The notes under the pieces: generated by a model
What the model was told of the DNA's origin: nothing
Databases searched by the model: none
What the model saw: only the letters and a program-made list of their open reading frames with translations
Source of the DNA: Psococerastis gibbosa
Taxonomy: Eukaryota; Arthropoda; Insecta; Psocodea; Psocidae
Direction: 5' to 3'
Assembly: GCA_963971405.1 (NCBI GenBank)
Contig: OZ020488.1
Coordinates: forward strand, 11,535,261 to 11,599,260
Length of the DNA: 64,000 nt
Shown: positions 22,511 to 33,559 of the stretch, in pieces
Layout of the letters: each line of letters starts with the position of its first letter
Position numbering within the stretch: position 1 is the stretch's first letter
Made by a program: the position numbers and the translations under genes

Positions 22511-22550
22511 ATAATGCTATATATAAGGCTTTGAACACCGCTATAGGCCT

Positions 22551-22607
22551 ACTTCAATACTTCAATACTTCAATACTTCAATACTTCAGTACCTACTTCA
22601 ATACTCG
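22551..22607. repeat. 8 bp minisatellite (acttcaat)
   Basis: Six or so units of acttcaat with slight variation. Confidence 0.8.
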
Positions 22608-23099
22608 TTCAATGCCCATCAATTAGCTTTGTGCCGGTAAGTGACACTCTTCAAAGCCCATCACCATTGAATATAAAACATTTTATATTCAATGCCATCA
22701 CATGAACTGAACACAGTAGGTATATATACAAAATGACAATATTAAAAAGTAAACATGAATCCGCAGCGAAGACAAAGACTTCTTATAACAAAATCCGTAT
22801 ACCTACAACAATATAGATGTCCTGCTGGATATGATGGAAGCTGAAATGACACCAGTACGACAAAAAATTAAAATTCCCTACATAATACATACACGCTATG
22901 TGAACAATGCTTGTCAAGCTGTTGGGAAGAGCGTCTGTGGACGGCCATTGGAACGTTTATTAGCATGAACGGGCATTCAGCCCTTGTACGTGACGGGCAT
23001 ATCAACCCCTGCAGATGCTCGTCTCTGCATTTAATTCCACGATGTAATTATGTACCAGCATTTTGTTCACTTTATATTTATATATATATATAATAATAA

Positions 23100-23890
23100 T
23101 AATAATAATATTGTATACAATAAATGAATCCTCCATTATGAGCTTTACCACGTATTTTTTTTTTTACTTTTTACTTATTTTATATAATTAAATATTGTAC
23201 AATTTATTTCATCATGAACCACACACCCTGCCAAGCTTAATTGGGGACAAGCATGGGCCGGTCACAGCAACGTTAACCTTTCTTGTCAAGACTGGAGTCA
23301 TGCCACACCTGTAGAAAAACACAAGAGAACCATTCTAAACCAAAACTTCCAAAAATAACCAAATAAGTCAACACCTCCGCACACACACACCGACCGGCGC
23401 AAATACTCGAAAGAGTCCCGCGTCTAAAAATTAAAAAAAACAAAGTTTCATCAAAATGCTTCTAAAAAGATACGGAGGGAAATAAACACATATTAAGTTA
23501 TGTTGGGGCGCTGCACTGTCCATTTACAAAGCCCTCAACTGCGACCTGTACTTGCAATTGAAACTTTGATCAAAGTGAAGTATTCTCATAGTTTGGGGTC
23601 CTATGTACTGTACCCTTACACAATGTTCAATATTGCATCTATCTGTCGCTCAAAGCTTAGCGTTGTATTTGATATGAAAGATACCTGAAATACCGCAATT
23701 GGATGAAGTGCATTTCCCTCACATGTGGCCACTATCTAATGTCAACATGTCAGACGTCCATTTTGTCGCAGTCAGGGAGAAAGGGGAGGGGTTGAAAACT
23801 CTGTACTGCTGCCAATTTCGCTGCTATTTACATACTACCTGGGTAGGTTGTACTTCAATCAATCAATCGGGAAATATGCAGATTTTTATA
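23100..23890. other. No recognisable gene
   Basis: AT-rich, with (ATA)n near 23090. Open frames of 62-88 aa at 23.5-23.97 kb lack splice context and homology that I can recognise. Confidence 0.45.
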
Positions 23891-23892
23891 TT

Positions 23893-24130
23893 TCTCCTTG
23901 ATTTGCCAACTGTTCTCTGCAAAATGTCAGCTTTTCAGGAGAGCGTTTCAAAGTTTTTCCTGTGATTTTAATCTATCTATGTATCTCCTACACTTCAGCC
24001 AGAAAGTTTCAATTTTTTTATAGGCTTGCAGATACTATGATTGCGCGTAAAAAAAGAGGGGAAAACGAATTTTTTGATGTAACAAAAGAAATGATTTTTT
24101 GCAGTTAAAACAGTCATCAAATCAAGGAGC
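23893..24130. mobile_element. MITE family P copy 2
   Basis: The ends ctccttgatttgccaactgt and acagtcatcaaatcaaggag are inverted. The interior tatctcctacacttcagcca and aaaaagaggggaaaac match copies at 11.3 and 50.3 kb. attt occurs at both outer edges, suggesting a 4 bp target. Confidence 0.65.
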
Positions 24131-24179
24131 GATTTAAATTGTAGAAAAACAACCCAAGGAGGACTGAACATTTCATTCT

Positions 24180-24785
24180 GACGATGTAGCTGAAATGATA
24201 TTTAGTTATAGAAAATTTCTCTTTGGGGAATTAATAAAAAAAAGCACTGATTCATAAAAAGTACAGAAATTTCAGAAATGAACTTAAAGAATCCTGGTGT
24301 AAATGGGTCAGGCGAGCTTCTAATTAGTACTTCAACATTGGATTATTATTCGCTTCAATCATAAATTGTCGGCCAGCGAAACTGTACATCTCACTGAGAC
24401 TTTATAGCAGAGATTTATGTAGATATCCAAATTATCTCTTTGGGGGACTTAATAACAAAGCACAGTTTCATAAAAAAAGTAAAAAAACTGAAGAGAGAAA
24501 CTTAAAGACCTCTACTGTAACTTGTAAGTGGTTCAGACGAGCTTCTGAGTAGTACTCGTACTTTGACATTGGATTATTATCCGCTTTAATCATAAATTGT
24601 CGGCCAGTGAAACTGCACGTCTCACTCAGACGTTGTAACAGAAATTAATGTAGACATCCAAAATATCTCTTTGGGGACTTAATAACAAAGCGCTCTTTAA
24701 AAAAAAAGTAAAGAAATTGAAGAGAGAAACTTAAAGATCCCTGCTGTAAGTGGGTCAGACGAGCTGCTGAGGAGTACTTTGACAA
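24180..24785. repeat. Tandem array, three units of ~217-231 bp
   Basis: tctctttgggg starts at 24218, 24435 and 24666. Units share aacttaaag, gtcagacgagcttctga, ttggattattatccgc and cataaattgtcggccag. The last unit is partial. No coding frame crosses the units. Looks like a local satellite or internal repeats of a larger element. Confidence 0.75.
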
Positions 24786-25083
24786 CGGCTTAACCGTTTT
24801 CAACATCCCTTTCCACCGCCAGGGCTATTCATTTTACTTCGCCAATTATATTAGACAAACTGACTCATCATTATTTCTGGGCTTACCAGCACTTCAAGAC
24901 AAGGATTATACTCGTTTAAATAAAAGATGGCGGTGCCTTGTACCCAGAAGATGAGTACTGTCAGCTGTTTTCATCATTTTCAAAAATTAGGTAAAAGGGT
25001 TTTTCTTTACCCTCAGAGCATCTCAGCGAAGGATTATAGAAATAAGATAAATTTGAAACTGTTCTACCGAAATGCAAACTGCT

Positions 25084-25225
25084 ATGCCGTTTAGTATTAA
25101 CTTCTTCCTGGGGTTAACGATGTAAACAAAACAATTTTGAATAGCACTTTCCATTATAAAATGATCTTGTTCACATTTTTAACACCAGGCTAAGATTAAT
25201 AATAATCCCTATAGTAGGTCCGGTG
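25084..25225. mobile_element. MITE family D copy 2 (degraded)
   Basis: The core gtaaacaaaacaattttgaa then tagcactttccattataaaa is the inverted form of the 30.4 kb copies. Terminal repeats are mostly lost. Confidence 0.5.
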
Positions 25226-25330
25226 GCGTCTTTTCTTTAAATAAATTTAATGCTTTTATTATTACTATTAATTAGTAATTCACTCGTCTCTACAAAGATA
25301 ACATTATAAAGTTATATTCCACCAAAGAAC

Positions 25331-26040
25331 AAAGAACCGGTCCGAGTTTACTCGAACATGCTTTCCAATTTATCAAAATTAGTAGATAGAGAAAATGAGT
25401 AATTTCATGGTAAATAATTTTCCTACGGTTAAATTTCCGATATCTCGGGGGGGGGGGGGGGGGGTGTCCACCTGACGTCACTCGTCACTGGTGGTGAGGT
25501 AAATTCTAGATAGGTCAGACCAACACATTACCACACAGCAATACTGGCAGGGCACGCAATGCATTTGAGCGTGAATTTTCTATCATTTTTTCAAAAACAT
25601 TTTTTTGTACAAAACCAAATACTTTTTTGGGAAACAACCTGTCCGGTTTCGTTACTCAATTTAACACCTAAAACATACCTGAAGGTAGAAATCATCGATA
25701 GAAAGGTGTCGCAGAAAAATTATTTTTTAGTCATTTTTCATTCAAACTTAGTCATTTTTATTTTTTTACCCCCAGAAGCAAACTATCAAGGGGCAAGCGA
25801 CCCCCCGCATTTTATCAACATTAACAACAACTACAATATATGTGAATTTAAAAGAAATCGTTGGAGCCGTTTTCGGGAAATAATATTTTTAGACGTTTTT
25901 TTGAAATTTTTTGAAAATAAACCCCCCCCCCCAAATTGAGTTAGCCCAAAATGAAAAAATGGTCCCGAGGTATGATTTTTGTGAACCTACATGCCGAATT
26001 TTATCATAATCGACCGAGTAGTTTGCCCGGAAATCGACGC

Positions 26041-26071
<31 letters not shown>

Positions 26072-26192
26072 TTCGTAAAAACCACTTTTTTGGGTTCCTG
26101 GGACCTTAAAACATATAAATCCGTTGAAATCGCGGAATCGAAAATTTCGACCGTCACAAAGCTTTCCTTATACTACGTATGAATTGGAAAGC
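25331..26192 (+). mobile_element. Helentron-like element, family A copy 4 (full length)
   Basis: A complete reference copy of about 860 bp. It opens with gaaccggtccgagtttactc, which contains the short palindrome cgagtttactcg. The 5' subterminal repeat gctttccaatttat (from 25360) pairs with the 3' end attggaaagc. In order: a G run of about 18, conserved agcaaactatcaaggggcaa, (CAGA)n at 26041-26070 and the terminal hairpin 26161-26192. The 126 aa and 63 aa frames within it are not conserved proteins. Confidence 0.7.
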
Positions 26193-26194
26193 AA

Positions 26195-27370
26195 AAAGTA
26201 TGCAACAGAACAGGCAACATAGAACTGAAAAATGGTTAGACTGTAAATAACTAAAAAGAGCTAGGCTAAAGTCATACTGGTTTTAAAAAAAATGTACTAC
26301 AACACATTGCTGACGACGTAAGCTGTATTTATTGTAAAATTATTCATTCTGTCTGCCGCAAAGCTTGGTCACCCTACAAATACATCCATAAAAAGCAATG
26401 CAAATAAAAACTACAAGGTACTCGTAGTAATTTATGTCGTCTAGACAGGAACCCTTTTTTGAAACAAATAGCAAACTGTGCTTGATTGCATTTGTTAAAT
26501 CTGTCAAGTTTTTGCGCCAGAAAAGTGTAGCTAATTTACATGACATCGGGGGGGGGGGGGCAAGGGAGAGAGCCACAGCAACAGGAAGTATAGGTAGGGC
26601 ACGTAATGCATGATACAATATAAAAATCCCCGACAGACGTGATTTCAATACCGAAACCCGGAGGTTTAGTAAAGTGGAAGGGAGGGGGGTGGGAGCGAAG
26701 GGCCTTCAATTGCACACGTTTACTCTTGCAATGTAAATGCTATTGAAGGGGCAATTTTCCTTTAATGCATTTACATGTAAGTAAAGAAATGCAGAATTTT
26801 ACCACCAGTTTTTTTTTGACATTTAAGGTAGGTACATAACAAAAAAAACTACGGGTCATTTTAGAGTTCTATAAAGGAGAGGAGGTAGGACATTCAACCC
26901 GTCAAGAATACTTTTTTTTAATCTCTGGTGCTTTTTTGGTACTAAACCGGGGGGGGGGGGAGGGGGCAGAATCTGAAGATGGTGTTTTCACTAAAACAAC
27001 TGACACCTTAAATTATCTATTTGTAATCCGGTACAATATATACTTTGTTTTTATAATGAAATGAAAATGTACGAGTTCAACTGATGCGTTCAGCTCATGA
27101 TTTTCAAACCCTCAAATAGTGGCAGAGGACTCCTCACCATGGGCGTGTCCAGGATTGGATCCAGGAAGGGGGGGGGGAGCAAATGCAAAAGTTGGATTAA
27201 AGTGAATAGTTTTCGCGGGTTTATTTCTTGGTTCTTGGTTTTTATTTCTTAGTTCTTGGAATGTAAGCAATTAATGCTAATTCATTATGTATCGAGTTTA
27301 AATTCCCCGCACTGTTTTAAATTGTGTATCGTAAATTCATCAATGGATACACAATTCTATATACCTAGGT
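26195..27370. other. Intergenic or intronic sequence with isolated G runs
   Basis: G runs near 26549, 26683 and 26951 and a MITE-like start at 27143 (atgggcgtgtccagg followed by a G run, compare family J). No complete element, exon or RNA gene recognised. Confidence 0.4.
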
Positions 27371-27374
27371 AGTA

Positions 27375-27381
27375 AGAAGGA

Positions 27382-27425
<44 letters not shown>
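27375..27425. repeat. (GAAA)n microsatellite
   Basis: About 12 units of gaaa. It probably grew from the simple tail of the minus-strand LINE end next to it. Confidence 0.9.
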
Positions 27426-27720
27426 AAATTTTCTTTATTTTCCATATAGGCAAATTGTGGGCCTTTCGGCACACTCTCAGAATTAACCCATAATAATTAA
27501 TTACGGAACAAATTTAACAAAAAAAAGTAAAATATTAAAAAATTAAAAACACATTTACACACCATAAATACCCATAGAATAGTCGTGACACCCTTAAAAT
27601 TCTTTAAACCTTTTCATTTCCAATAGGATCCAGCCAATAGTTCCAAAGCCTCACCACCTGCACCAAAAAGGAAGATGATAAGGCCTGTGTTAACTCGTCA
27701 AATATTTAGCCCCCCCTGCA
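27425..27720 (-). mobile_element. Probable LINE 3' end, minus strand
   Basis: On the minus strand a short frame (LVQVVRLWNYWLDPIG) is followed by a 3' UTR and a (CTTT)n tail. The layout (frame, UTR, simple tail) equals that of the other LINE ends here, but the protein match is weak. Confidence 0.4.
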
Positions 27721-28104
27721 ACTCTTTGACTAGGCCCATGCTCCTCACCATGTCTCTGAACTTTGTGTGGGTACATACTGCACATTAGAATGATTTGTCA
27801 CTTGGGAGGGAGGAAAGCGAATGACAGCAGGTGGGACCATTCTATAAAGGAAGCCGTCCACGGATGATGCAGATGCATTCATCATTCTACTCAAGCCTCC
27901 AGTGCATGCATTCATCATCCTGATACTGGAGCTCGTACAGATCGCTTATTAACGAGGGTGGCAGCGAGCGAGCCAAGTTCCCTCATACCTCTAATATCAC
28001 CCCAATAAAAAAACCGGTGCCAGCTGTGAAATCGTACATACTTTACAATTTGTAAATATTAGTAAAGGTACCACAATAGATAATGTGAGTCGTTCCATGG
28101 TTGA

Positions 28105-28530
28105 GAACCGGTCCTAGTTTACTCGAACATGCTTTCCAATTTATCAATTAGTGGATAGAGAAAATGAGTACTTTCCTACAGTTAAATTTCTGACATCTCG
28201 TGGGGGGGGGGGAGTCACTGGAGGTGAAGTAAATTCTAGATAGGTCAGACATTACATTACATTACCACACAGAGCAATAATGACAAGGCACGCAATGCAT
28301 TTGAGCGTGAGTTTTCATTTTTTCAAAGACATTTTTTTTGCACAAACCAAATAGTTTTTTGGGAAAGCAACCTGTCCGGTTTCGTTACTCAATTTAACAC
28401 CTAAAACATGCCAGAAGATAGAAATCATCGATAGAAAGGTTTCGCAGAAAAATTATTTTTTTGGCCATTTTTCATTAAAATTTAGTTATTTTTATTTTTT
28501 TACCCCCATAAGCAAACAATCAAGGGGCCA
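28105..28530 (+). mobile_element. Helentron-like element, family A copy 5 (3' truncated)
   Basis: It has the true 5' end (gaaccggtcctagtttactc, cgaacatgctttccaattta) and runs to agcaaacaatcaaggggcc, about the middle of the family. The 3' half and hairpin are absent. Confidence 0.65.
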
Positions 28531-28747
28531 CTAACTTAAAATCGTTGATTTTTCGTAAATAGTGTCAATTACCATTACCGTATCGTAGATAAAAATACGA
28601 GCTTTCAGTCAAATTTCATTCCATTGCTCTCCAACCAACTGAGAATGAGATATTAAGATTTTAATTTTTTTAGACCGGCGGCCATCTTGAAACAAATGAG
28701 CGGCTTACATTGGTAAAGGAACAATTTTTGTGTCAAGTTTCATAAAA

Positions 28748-28895
28748 AAGAAGAAGACCCATCGGCAGGCCGAGGACAACCCTCGAGGAAAGGATTGAAC
28801 TCGTCGGAGCGAGAGGGAAAACAATGGCCAAGCTCAAGGTGTTATCGTCCGACCGGGGGGAGTTCAAGAAATCGGTCCGGGGCGACCCCCCCCCC
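28748..28895 (+). mobile_element. LINE 3'-end fragment
   Basis: Reads RRPIGRPRTTLEERIELVGA, then RGKTMAKLKVLSSDRGEFK. The same stretch occurs on the minus strand at 51.87-51.96 kb downstream of a LINE C-terminus, which supports a LINE origin. Confidence 0.5.
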
Positions 28896-29126
28896 CTCCC
28901 ACGCTACGCACGCGGCATTTTTTAAATGAATGGCAGCGTTTTTAATGTATTAAATGCATTCTGCAACGCTGAAATACACAGCTAAAATTAGCTAAAACCT
29001 AATATTTTAATTGCTTTAAAGTCTTCACAGTAGAAATACCCTTTCCGAAACTACCGGGTACCGTACGTTAATATACCTAGGTACAATATAATTATTAATT
29101 TTAATGGTGTTAATTTTTTTTTGCAG

Positions 29127-29250
29127 ATTTACGATTTATTTGGACTGATCTTCCTACCAATGTTTATTGACGCTGAAAGAGATTACTACAGCGGTAATGA
29201 CACAAAACCAAAAAGTACCAGTTTTTTGGAACCAGACTCCATTACACCAG
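29127..29250 (+). CDS. Host-gene exon (candidate), membrane protein
   Basis: A 124 nt internal exon. The acceptor is a T-rich tract ending ttgcag (to 29126), the donor is CAG|gtaaga (29251). It is open in phase 0 for 41 codons: IYDLFGLIFLPMFIDAERDY and a polar part ending LEPDSITP. It leaves one nucleotide for a split codon. The hydrophobic LFGLIFLPMFI could be the end of a membrane segment. The phase fits the exon at 38694. I do not recognise the family firmly. A small four-helix membrane protein (DUF4728-like) is a guess from the layout. A chance open frame is the alternative. Confidence 0.55.
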
Positions 29251-29265
29251 GTAAGATGCCACGCG

Positions 29266-29448
29266 CAAGGGCGGATCCAGCCGAAAATTTAGGGGGAGGG
29301 GGTCACAAGTTTTTGTAAGTTTAAAAGGTAATTTTTTTCTTTGAAAAATTGAGTTTTACTCATTTCTTTTTACTTAGTCTTATGAATTTACTATGAATTT
29401 ACTCATTTAGGGGGGTCATGACCCCCCCCCCCCGTGGATCCGCCATTG
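29266..29448. mobile_element. hAT-like MITE, family B copy 3
   Basis: Target duplication gccacgcg (29258-29265) and gccatgtg (29449-29456). The two differences are C-to-T type at CpG, as expected from methylation decay. The ends are caagggcggatccag and tggatccgccattg. It lies only 15 bp past the exon donor site. Confidence 0.75.
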
Positions 29449-29527
29449 GCCATGTGATACTCTTAGTTTAACACAGACGCAATATGCACAAACGCCTGAC
29501 ATTGTTCTGTTCTAAGCTGCAGAAAAT

Positions 29528-29765
29528 ATGGTACAGCGCACAGCGTTGGCAGGGGAACTAGCGGGGGCATGATAACGAGCTGAGACTACCTGCCAGTCAA
29601 GTGCGAATTAATCGTGTGCCATTACTATGCCCCCCTGTCAGTCAACTCCCCTTCTCCCTGTGGTAAAGGAGTCTGCCCTTAGGGTGCCTCCAGTTAATAA
29701 ACAGACTCACTGCCACATTCACGCTGACAGGGTTGCTTAAAGCAGAAATGCTGAAAACAAACCAA
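29528..29765 (+). mobile_element. SINE family V copy 5
   Basis: Plus orientation. The 5' head is degraded (tatggtacagcgcacagcg). The 3' domain is clear (gtcagtcaactccccttctc, ctgcccttagggtgcctcc, ctgacagggttgcttaaagc) with a short A/C-rich tail. Confidence 0.6.
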
Positions 29766-29779
29766 CAAGAAATTACATA

Positions 29780-29870
29780 TTATTATATATATTAAAATAT
29801 ATATATATAATATATCTGTATAAATATATATATATACAGTATATATGTATATATATATATATATATAATG
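29780..29870. repeat. (TA)n microsatellite
   Basis: Imperfect TA repeats with cagtatatatgtata interruptions. Confidence 0.85.
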
Positions 29871-30315
29871 TCAGTTAATTTATTGTGCTCTAAGTTTATC
29901 GATACTACATATGTTTGTTCTAATTTGACGCACAACTACCCCCAAATGGGCTGGATCCGTCCCTATACTTTAGACTATCTAATTATGAATCGCTGGATTA
30001 AGAGTGGCGACTGTTAGCTTAATAAGAAGAATAGTAGGGCGGAGGGGGGGGGGGTTATGGGGTTATTAGTCTGAGAAAGTGACAAGGGGAGGCGAGAGGC
30101 GGATGGGGGGTCTATTTGCACAACAATATTTACTTTCTCCGCCGATGACAAAGAGCTTGCAATTAGACGACTCCAGCTCTCACTTCCCCCCCATCCTCTC
30201 CGTCATTCGGCAAATTATCGAGCCAGGCAGCAGCGGAGCAAGGAAAGTCTTCTCCGTAAGGGGAAACTTTCTAAATTTTGAAAAATAGAGCTAATTAATT
30301 AATTTCTCTTTTCTG

Positions 30316-30637
30316 CAGGCTGATGGTGATTATAATACCGGAGTTTATATAAACCCCTGGTATTAAAAATGTAAACAAGATAATTTTATAGTGGAAAGTG
30401 CCATTCAAAATTTGTTTGTTTACAGTTTTAATCCCAGGAGTAAGCTAATACCAATCGCAATGATCAGCCCGCAGAGCTGCTGTCTGATTGAGGCGTTTAT
30501 AATACCGGGGTTAAATAAATACCGTAGGATTATAACTATAAACAAACAAATTTTGAATAGCACTTTCCATTATGAAATTATCTTGTTTACCAGTGGATTA
30601 AATAAATATCGGTATTATAAACGCCCCGATCAGGCTG
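30316..30637. mobile_element. MITE family D, two copies in inverted order
   Basis: The first unit, about 30316-30473, has core gtaaacaagataattttata then gtggaaagtgccattcaaaa. The second, about 30474-30637, carries the same core inverted (gaatagcactttccattatg, aaattatcttgttta). Each has a gattataataccgg-like or inverted end. Head-to-head insertion or an aberrant dimer. The open frame of 85 aa is not a gene. Confidence 0.6.
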
Positions 30638-30953
30638 CAGAGGCGTAAAGTTTTAGAATGATGGCGGGGGCAAAATTAAGCAGACCTTATGACGTCATCA
30701 GGCAGGATTTTAGGAAACATTGAAAATATAAGAGCAAAATAGTAGGGTTTTACGCATTTTAATAGTTGTAAAGTATAGCTGTCGATTTTACAAAGCTAAA
30801 AAAGGGATGCCTATGTTCATATTGCTGCCAAAATGACCATGAATTATGAACCACGTCTTACAATGCTCGAGGCAGGGGGGCAAAGCCCCCCCCCCAAATG
30901 GATCTGGGGGGGCAAGTTGGACCGTGTCCCCCCCCCCCAGCTTTATGCCCCTG
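30638..30953. mobile_element. hAT-like MITE, family C copy 1
   Basis: Inverted ends aggcgtaaagttt and agctttatgcccctg. The 8 bp target ctgcagag is at 30635-30642 and 30954-30961. At the left it overlaps the element's own cagag start, so five bases appear to have collapsed. It sits at the right end of the D pair. Confidence 0.7.
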
Positions 30954-31228
30954 CTGCAGAGCCCCTTAGTAAACACGTTATTTTAAAACCTCCTTAAACG
31001 TATTTTTCATCCCCGAATGCCTCTTCTATCGAAGATTTAGCGGTTATCATAGCAATCATAGATTCATAGATGAACGTTTGCTGCTTTCAACACCATATGC
31101 GGATTTTGTTTTAAGAATAGAGTTACTTGCGTATAAAAAAAAGCATTACTTGGATATTTTTTATTTTTTCCGCCAGACTATTCCAAATTTAGATGGATTG
31201 GTTAATATGGGAATGCAATAGTCCAGGT

Positions 31229-31452
31229 CATGGTCGTGCCCAGGGGGGTCCGGACCCCTTCTCTGAAATAAAAAGACTATTTAATTTTATAGTTTAGTGG
31301 TACAATTTTATCATTTTATGTAAACCTGTATTGTTTGAAGAATGCATTGATTTGAGTTTGAACACTGGATAGAATAGACTTTCATTAATAAATTACGTAA
31401 ACAAATGTTTGGACCCCCCCCCCCCCGAAATCAAACCCTGGGCACGGCCTTG
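31229..31452. mobile_element. hAT-like MITE, family J copy 2 (divergent)
   Basis: Ends catggtcgtgcccagg and cctgggcacggccttg, a variant of the family J gtagcc ends, with a C run before the right end. Target gtccaggt / gttcagct matches at 6 of 8. Confidence 0.55.
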
Positions 31453-31459
31453 GTTCAGC

Positions 31460-32365
31460 TGTTTCAACTAATTAATAAGAAAACTTAAATGAACTCTAAT
31501 ATGTATTGTAATATACTATGCATAGCATTTAAAAACCGTAGGCACCGATTGGCCACAGTTATGGAATCATCAACTGCTGTCCCTTTTTTACAAATCAAGG
31601 GGTATGTAAACATTGAATATACTACGGTATGTAGAGAGATGCACATTAATTACTGTTGTTAATTAATAAGGTTGAATGATTGATGCGGCATGGCACCATT
31701 ACATGCACTGAACTTGACTTCATTACCGATAATTGGATAGATTGGGCCACGGAGCCAAATGCAGGAATATATACCTCAGGGTACATTGCTCAAGTCCATC
31801 ACATTAACTTTAAATATATGTACATGTAGATACAGAAGATAGATGTGCACACAGCAATAGCAAGGACGACCTGAATTCCACAAAATATAATTTATGAGAG
31901 CTGTTATATTGTATATTGAAAGTGATAGCCTATGAGGTTCTGTAGGGACAGTTTTGGTCACTAGGTTCGCAGACGACAAACCGATATCCATATTATTCAA
32001 AATGGCCGCCGTTTGCATGTGAAAACTAAGCTCTTAGCATCTAATTAATTCTTTTTATATTTTTTATAATATTTTTACCATGCTGCATATAATTTAATAT
32101 ATATATTCTCCGTGATTTATAGAAAAATATCACTTTAAAATAACACATAAATAAAATAGTTTTAAATTATTATTGAGGCTTATGGAAAAATCAACGCTTT
32201 GATATCATTGGAACTGGTGCTGCCATCTACAAAATGACGTCACAAATGAGCCTCATTGGCGATTCTCACAAACAGGGACAAACCACCCAAAACAGACTAA
32301 TTTTTAACGCAATGGTTAAGCTACAATATTTATTGAATTTGAGTAATACACTACTAGTCTACTAA
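31460..32365. other. No recognisable feature
   Basis: AT-rich part of the presumed 9.4 kb intron. The 80 aa minus-strand frame at 31776-32018 has no family features. Confidence 0.45.
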
Positions 32366-32370
32366 TACAG

Positions 32371-32760
32371 CAGCAGCCCAATCATGGCAATTTGTGATTA
32401 TTATTTATCACCGGGGTTTATTCAAATGTTTTAAACAAATGTGTACAAAATGCGCGGGAAATTCAAATTGATAAATTAATAACTTTGGTGAGTTGTCAAT
32501 TTTTTCTCTCTTAGATGTAGACACAATAATTAAAATTATTATTATTATATTTCAAAATTCTACCTGTACATTTCAATGTTTATTAGTGTTCCCTTCAATT
32601 ATTAACTAATGCAACCGCATTCTCTTGAATTCTAATAATTTATTAATTTGAATTTCCCGCGCAAATTTTAACACCGTCACGTGACCCCTTACTACTGCGG
32701 TATTAAAAATTAATTATGTTGATCCCAAATAATATCCCAATCGCCATAATAGGGCTACTG
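32371..32760. mobile_element. MITE family D copy 5 (long form)
   Basis: Left end cagcagcccaatcatggcaa, right end tcgccataatagggctactg. Inside, caccggggtttatt and the cacgtgaccc block match the 18.9-19.3 kb copy. Confidence 0.55.
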
Positions 32761-32800
32761 AAGGAACTAACCAAGTTTTTTTTTTTTTAATATGTATAAG

Positions 32801-32945
32801 AAGGTTAATCCCATGCAAACAGTTTAATGAATTTATCCTATTGACCTCTTCAGTCGCTTTTGTAGGTTATTACCCGTGTTGAGTTACGACACGTCTTGGC
32901 GTGTTAAGACTCGCACAAGTGCAAGCATCGGCCTTCGAAGTCAAT
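32801..32945 (-). mobile_element. tRNA-derived SINE, family U copy 1
   Basis: Collinear with 38.03-38.23 kb on the same strand: ggttaatcccatgcaaac, tattgacctcttcagtcgc, gttacgacacgtc, tggcgtgttaagactcgcac. The A-box end is eroded. Confidence 0.5.
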
Positions 32946-33210
32946 GTTATTCGTATACAAGGGAATTCTGTAGGATCTTTTATCAGACAACATAAATACC
33001 GTACGATGTAACATTAAGGCAGAGTTTGGAAACCTTCCAGTAGCAGGGTGCAGTATACCCATTGGGTAGTAGCATTGTCGGCATGTCCACAAGTTTTGGA
33101 AATTCCGCTTGGCATTGCCAAAGACTTGTCCAAACCTTCCGGTCCTGCTTTTGTCTTCCTCCTTCCCTCCCTCCGGCTGTTGAAACTACTAAATTGACCT
33201 CTTTCGCATA

Positions 33211-33558
33211 GGCGCCCATTCCACCGACCGGCTAGGCTATTTACAGCGAAAACAGTGACGTGGTAGCAGACATTCAAGACTTAGGCGGGGTTTCCACCGA
33301 CCTCGCATTGCAGAATTGACGGAAATGTTTATTTTCCTCTATGCCATAGCTAAAATTGATCAATGATCAATGGCGTCATGGGATATGTTAAGTACAAACA
33401 TTTTAATAGATTTCTATAAAAAGAAAAATTCAAATTTCCGTCAATGTCATTTGCATTCTGCAATGCGAGGTCGGTGGAAACGCCACCTAAGTCTTGAATG
33501 TCTGCTACCACGTCACCGTTTTTGTAAATAGCCTTAGCCGTTCGGTGGAATGGGCGCC
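33211..33558. mobile_element. Nested fold-back element, family G composite copy 3
   Basis: The outer arms of about 70 bp start ggcgcccattccaccgaccg and end inward at gacgtggtagcagacattca. ata flanks both sides. Exactly between them lies a second inverted pair, 33284-33487, with G-family ends (ggcggggtttccaccgacct). The inner part lies at the dyad caagactTAAgtcttg. Either one fold-back element jumped into the centre of another or a single element has two tiers of arms. Confidence 0.7.
33284..33487. mobile_element. Inner fold-back unit of composite copy 3
   Basis: The arms ggcggggtttccaccgacct / cgcattgcagaattgacgga pair with the opposite strand of 33437-33487. The middle tgatcaatgatcaatggcgt is unpaired. 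Flanking TTA and TAA fit a Harbinger-type target. Confidence 0.65.
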
Positions 33559-33559
33559 A

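Noticed and set aside
24927-24990. Possible first exon (aagATGGCGG start, gtaaaa donor)
   Set aside because: It would end in phase 1, while the exon at 29127 needs phase 0, and the peptide shows no signal or family feature.
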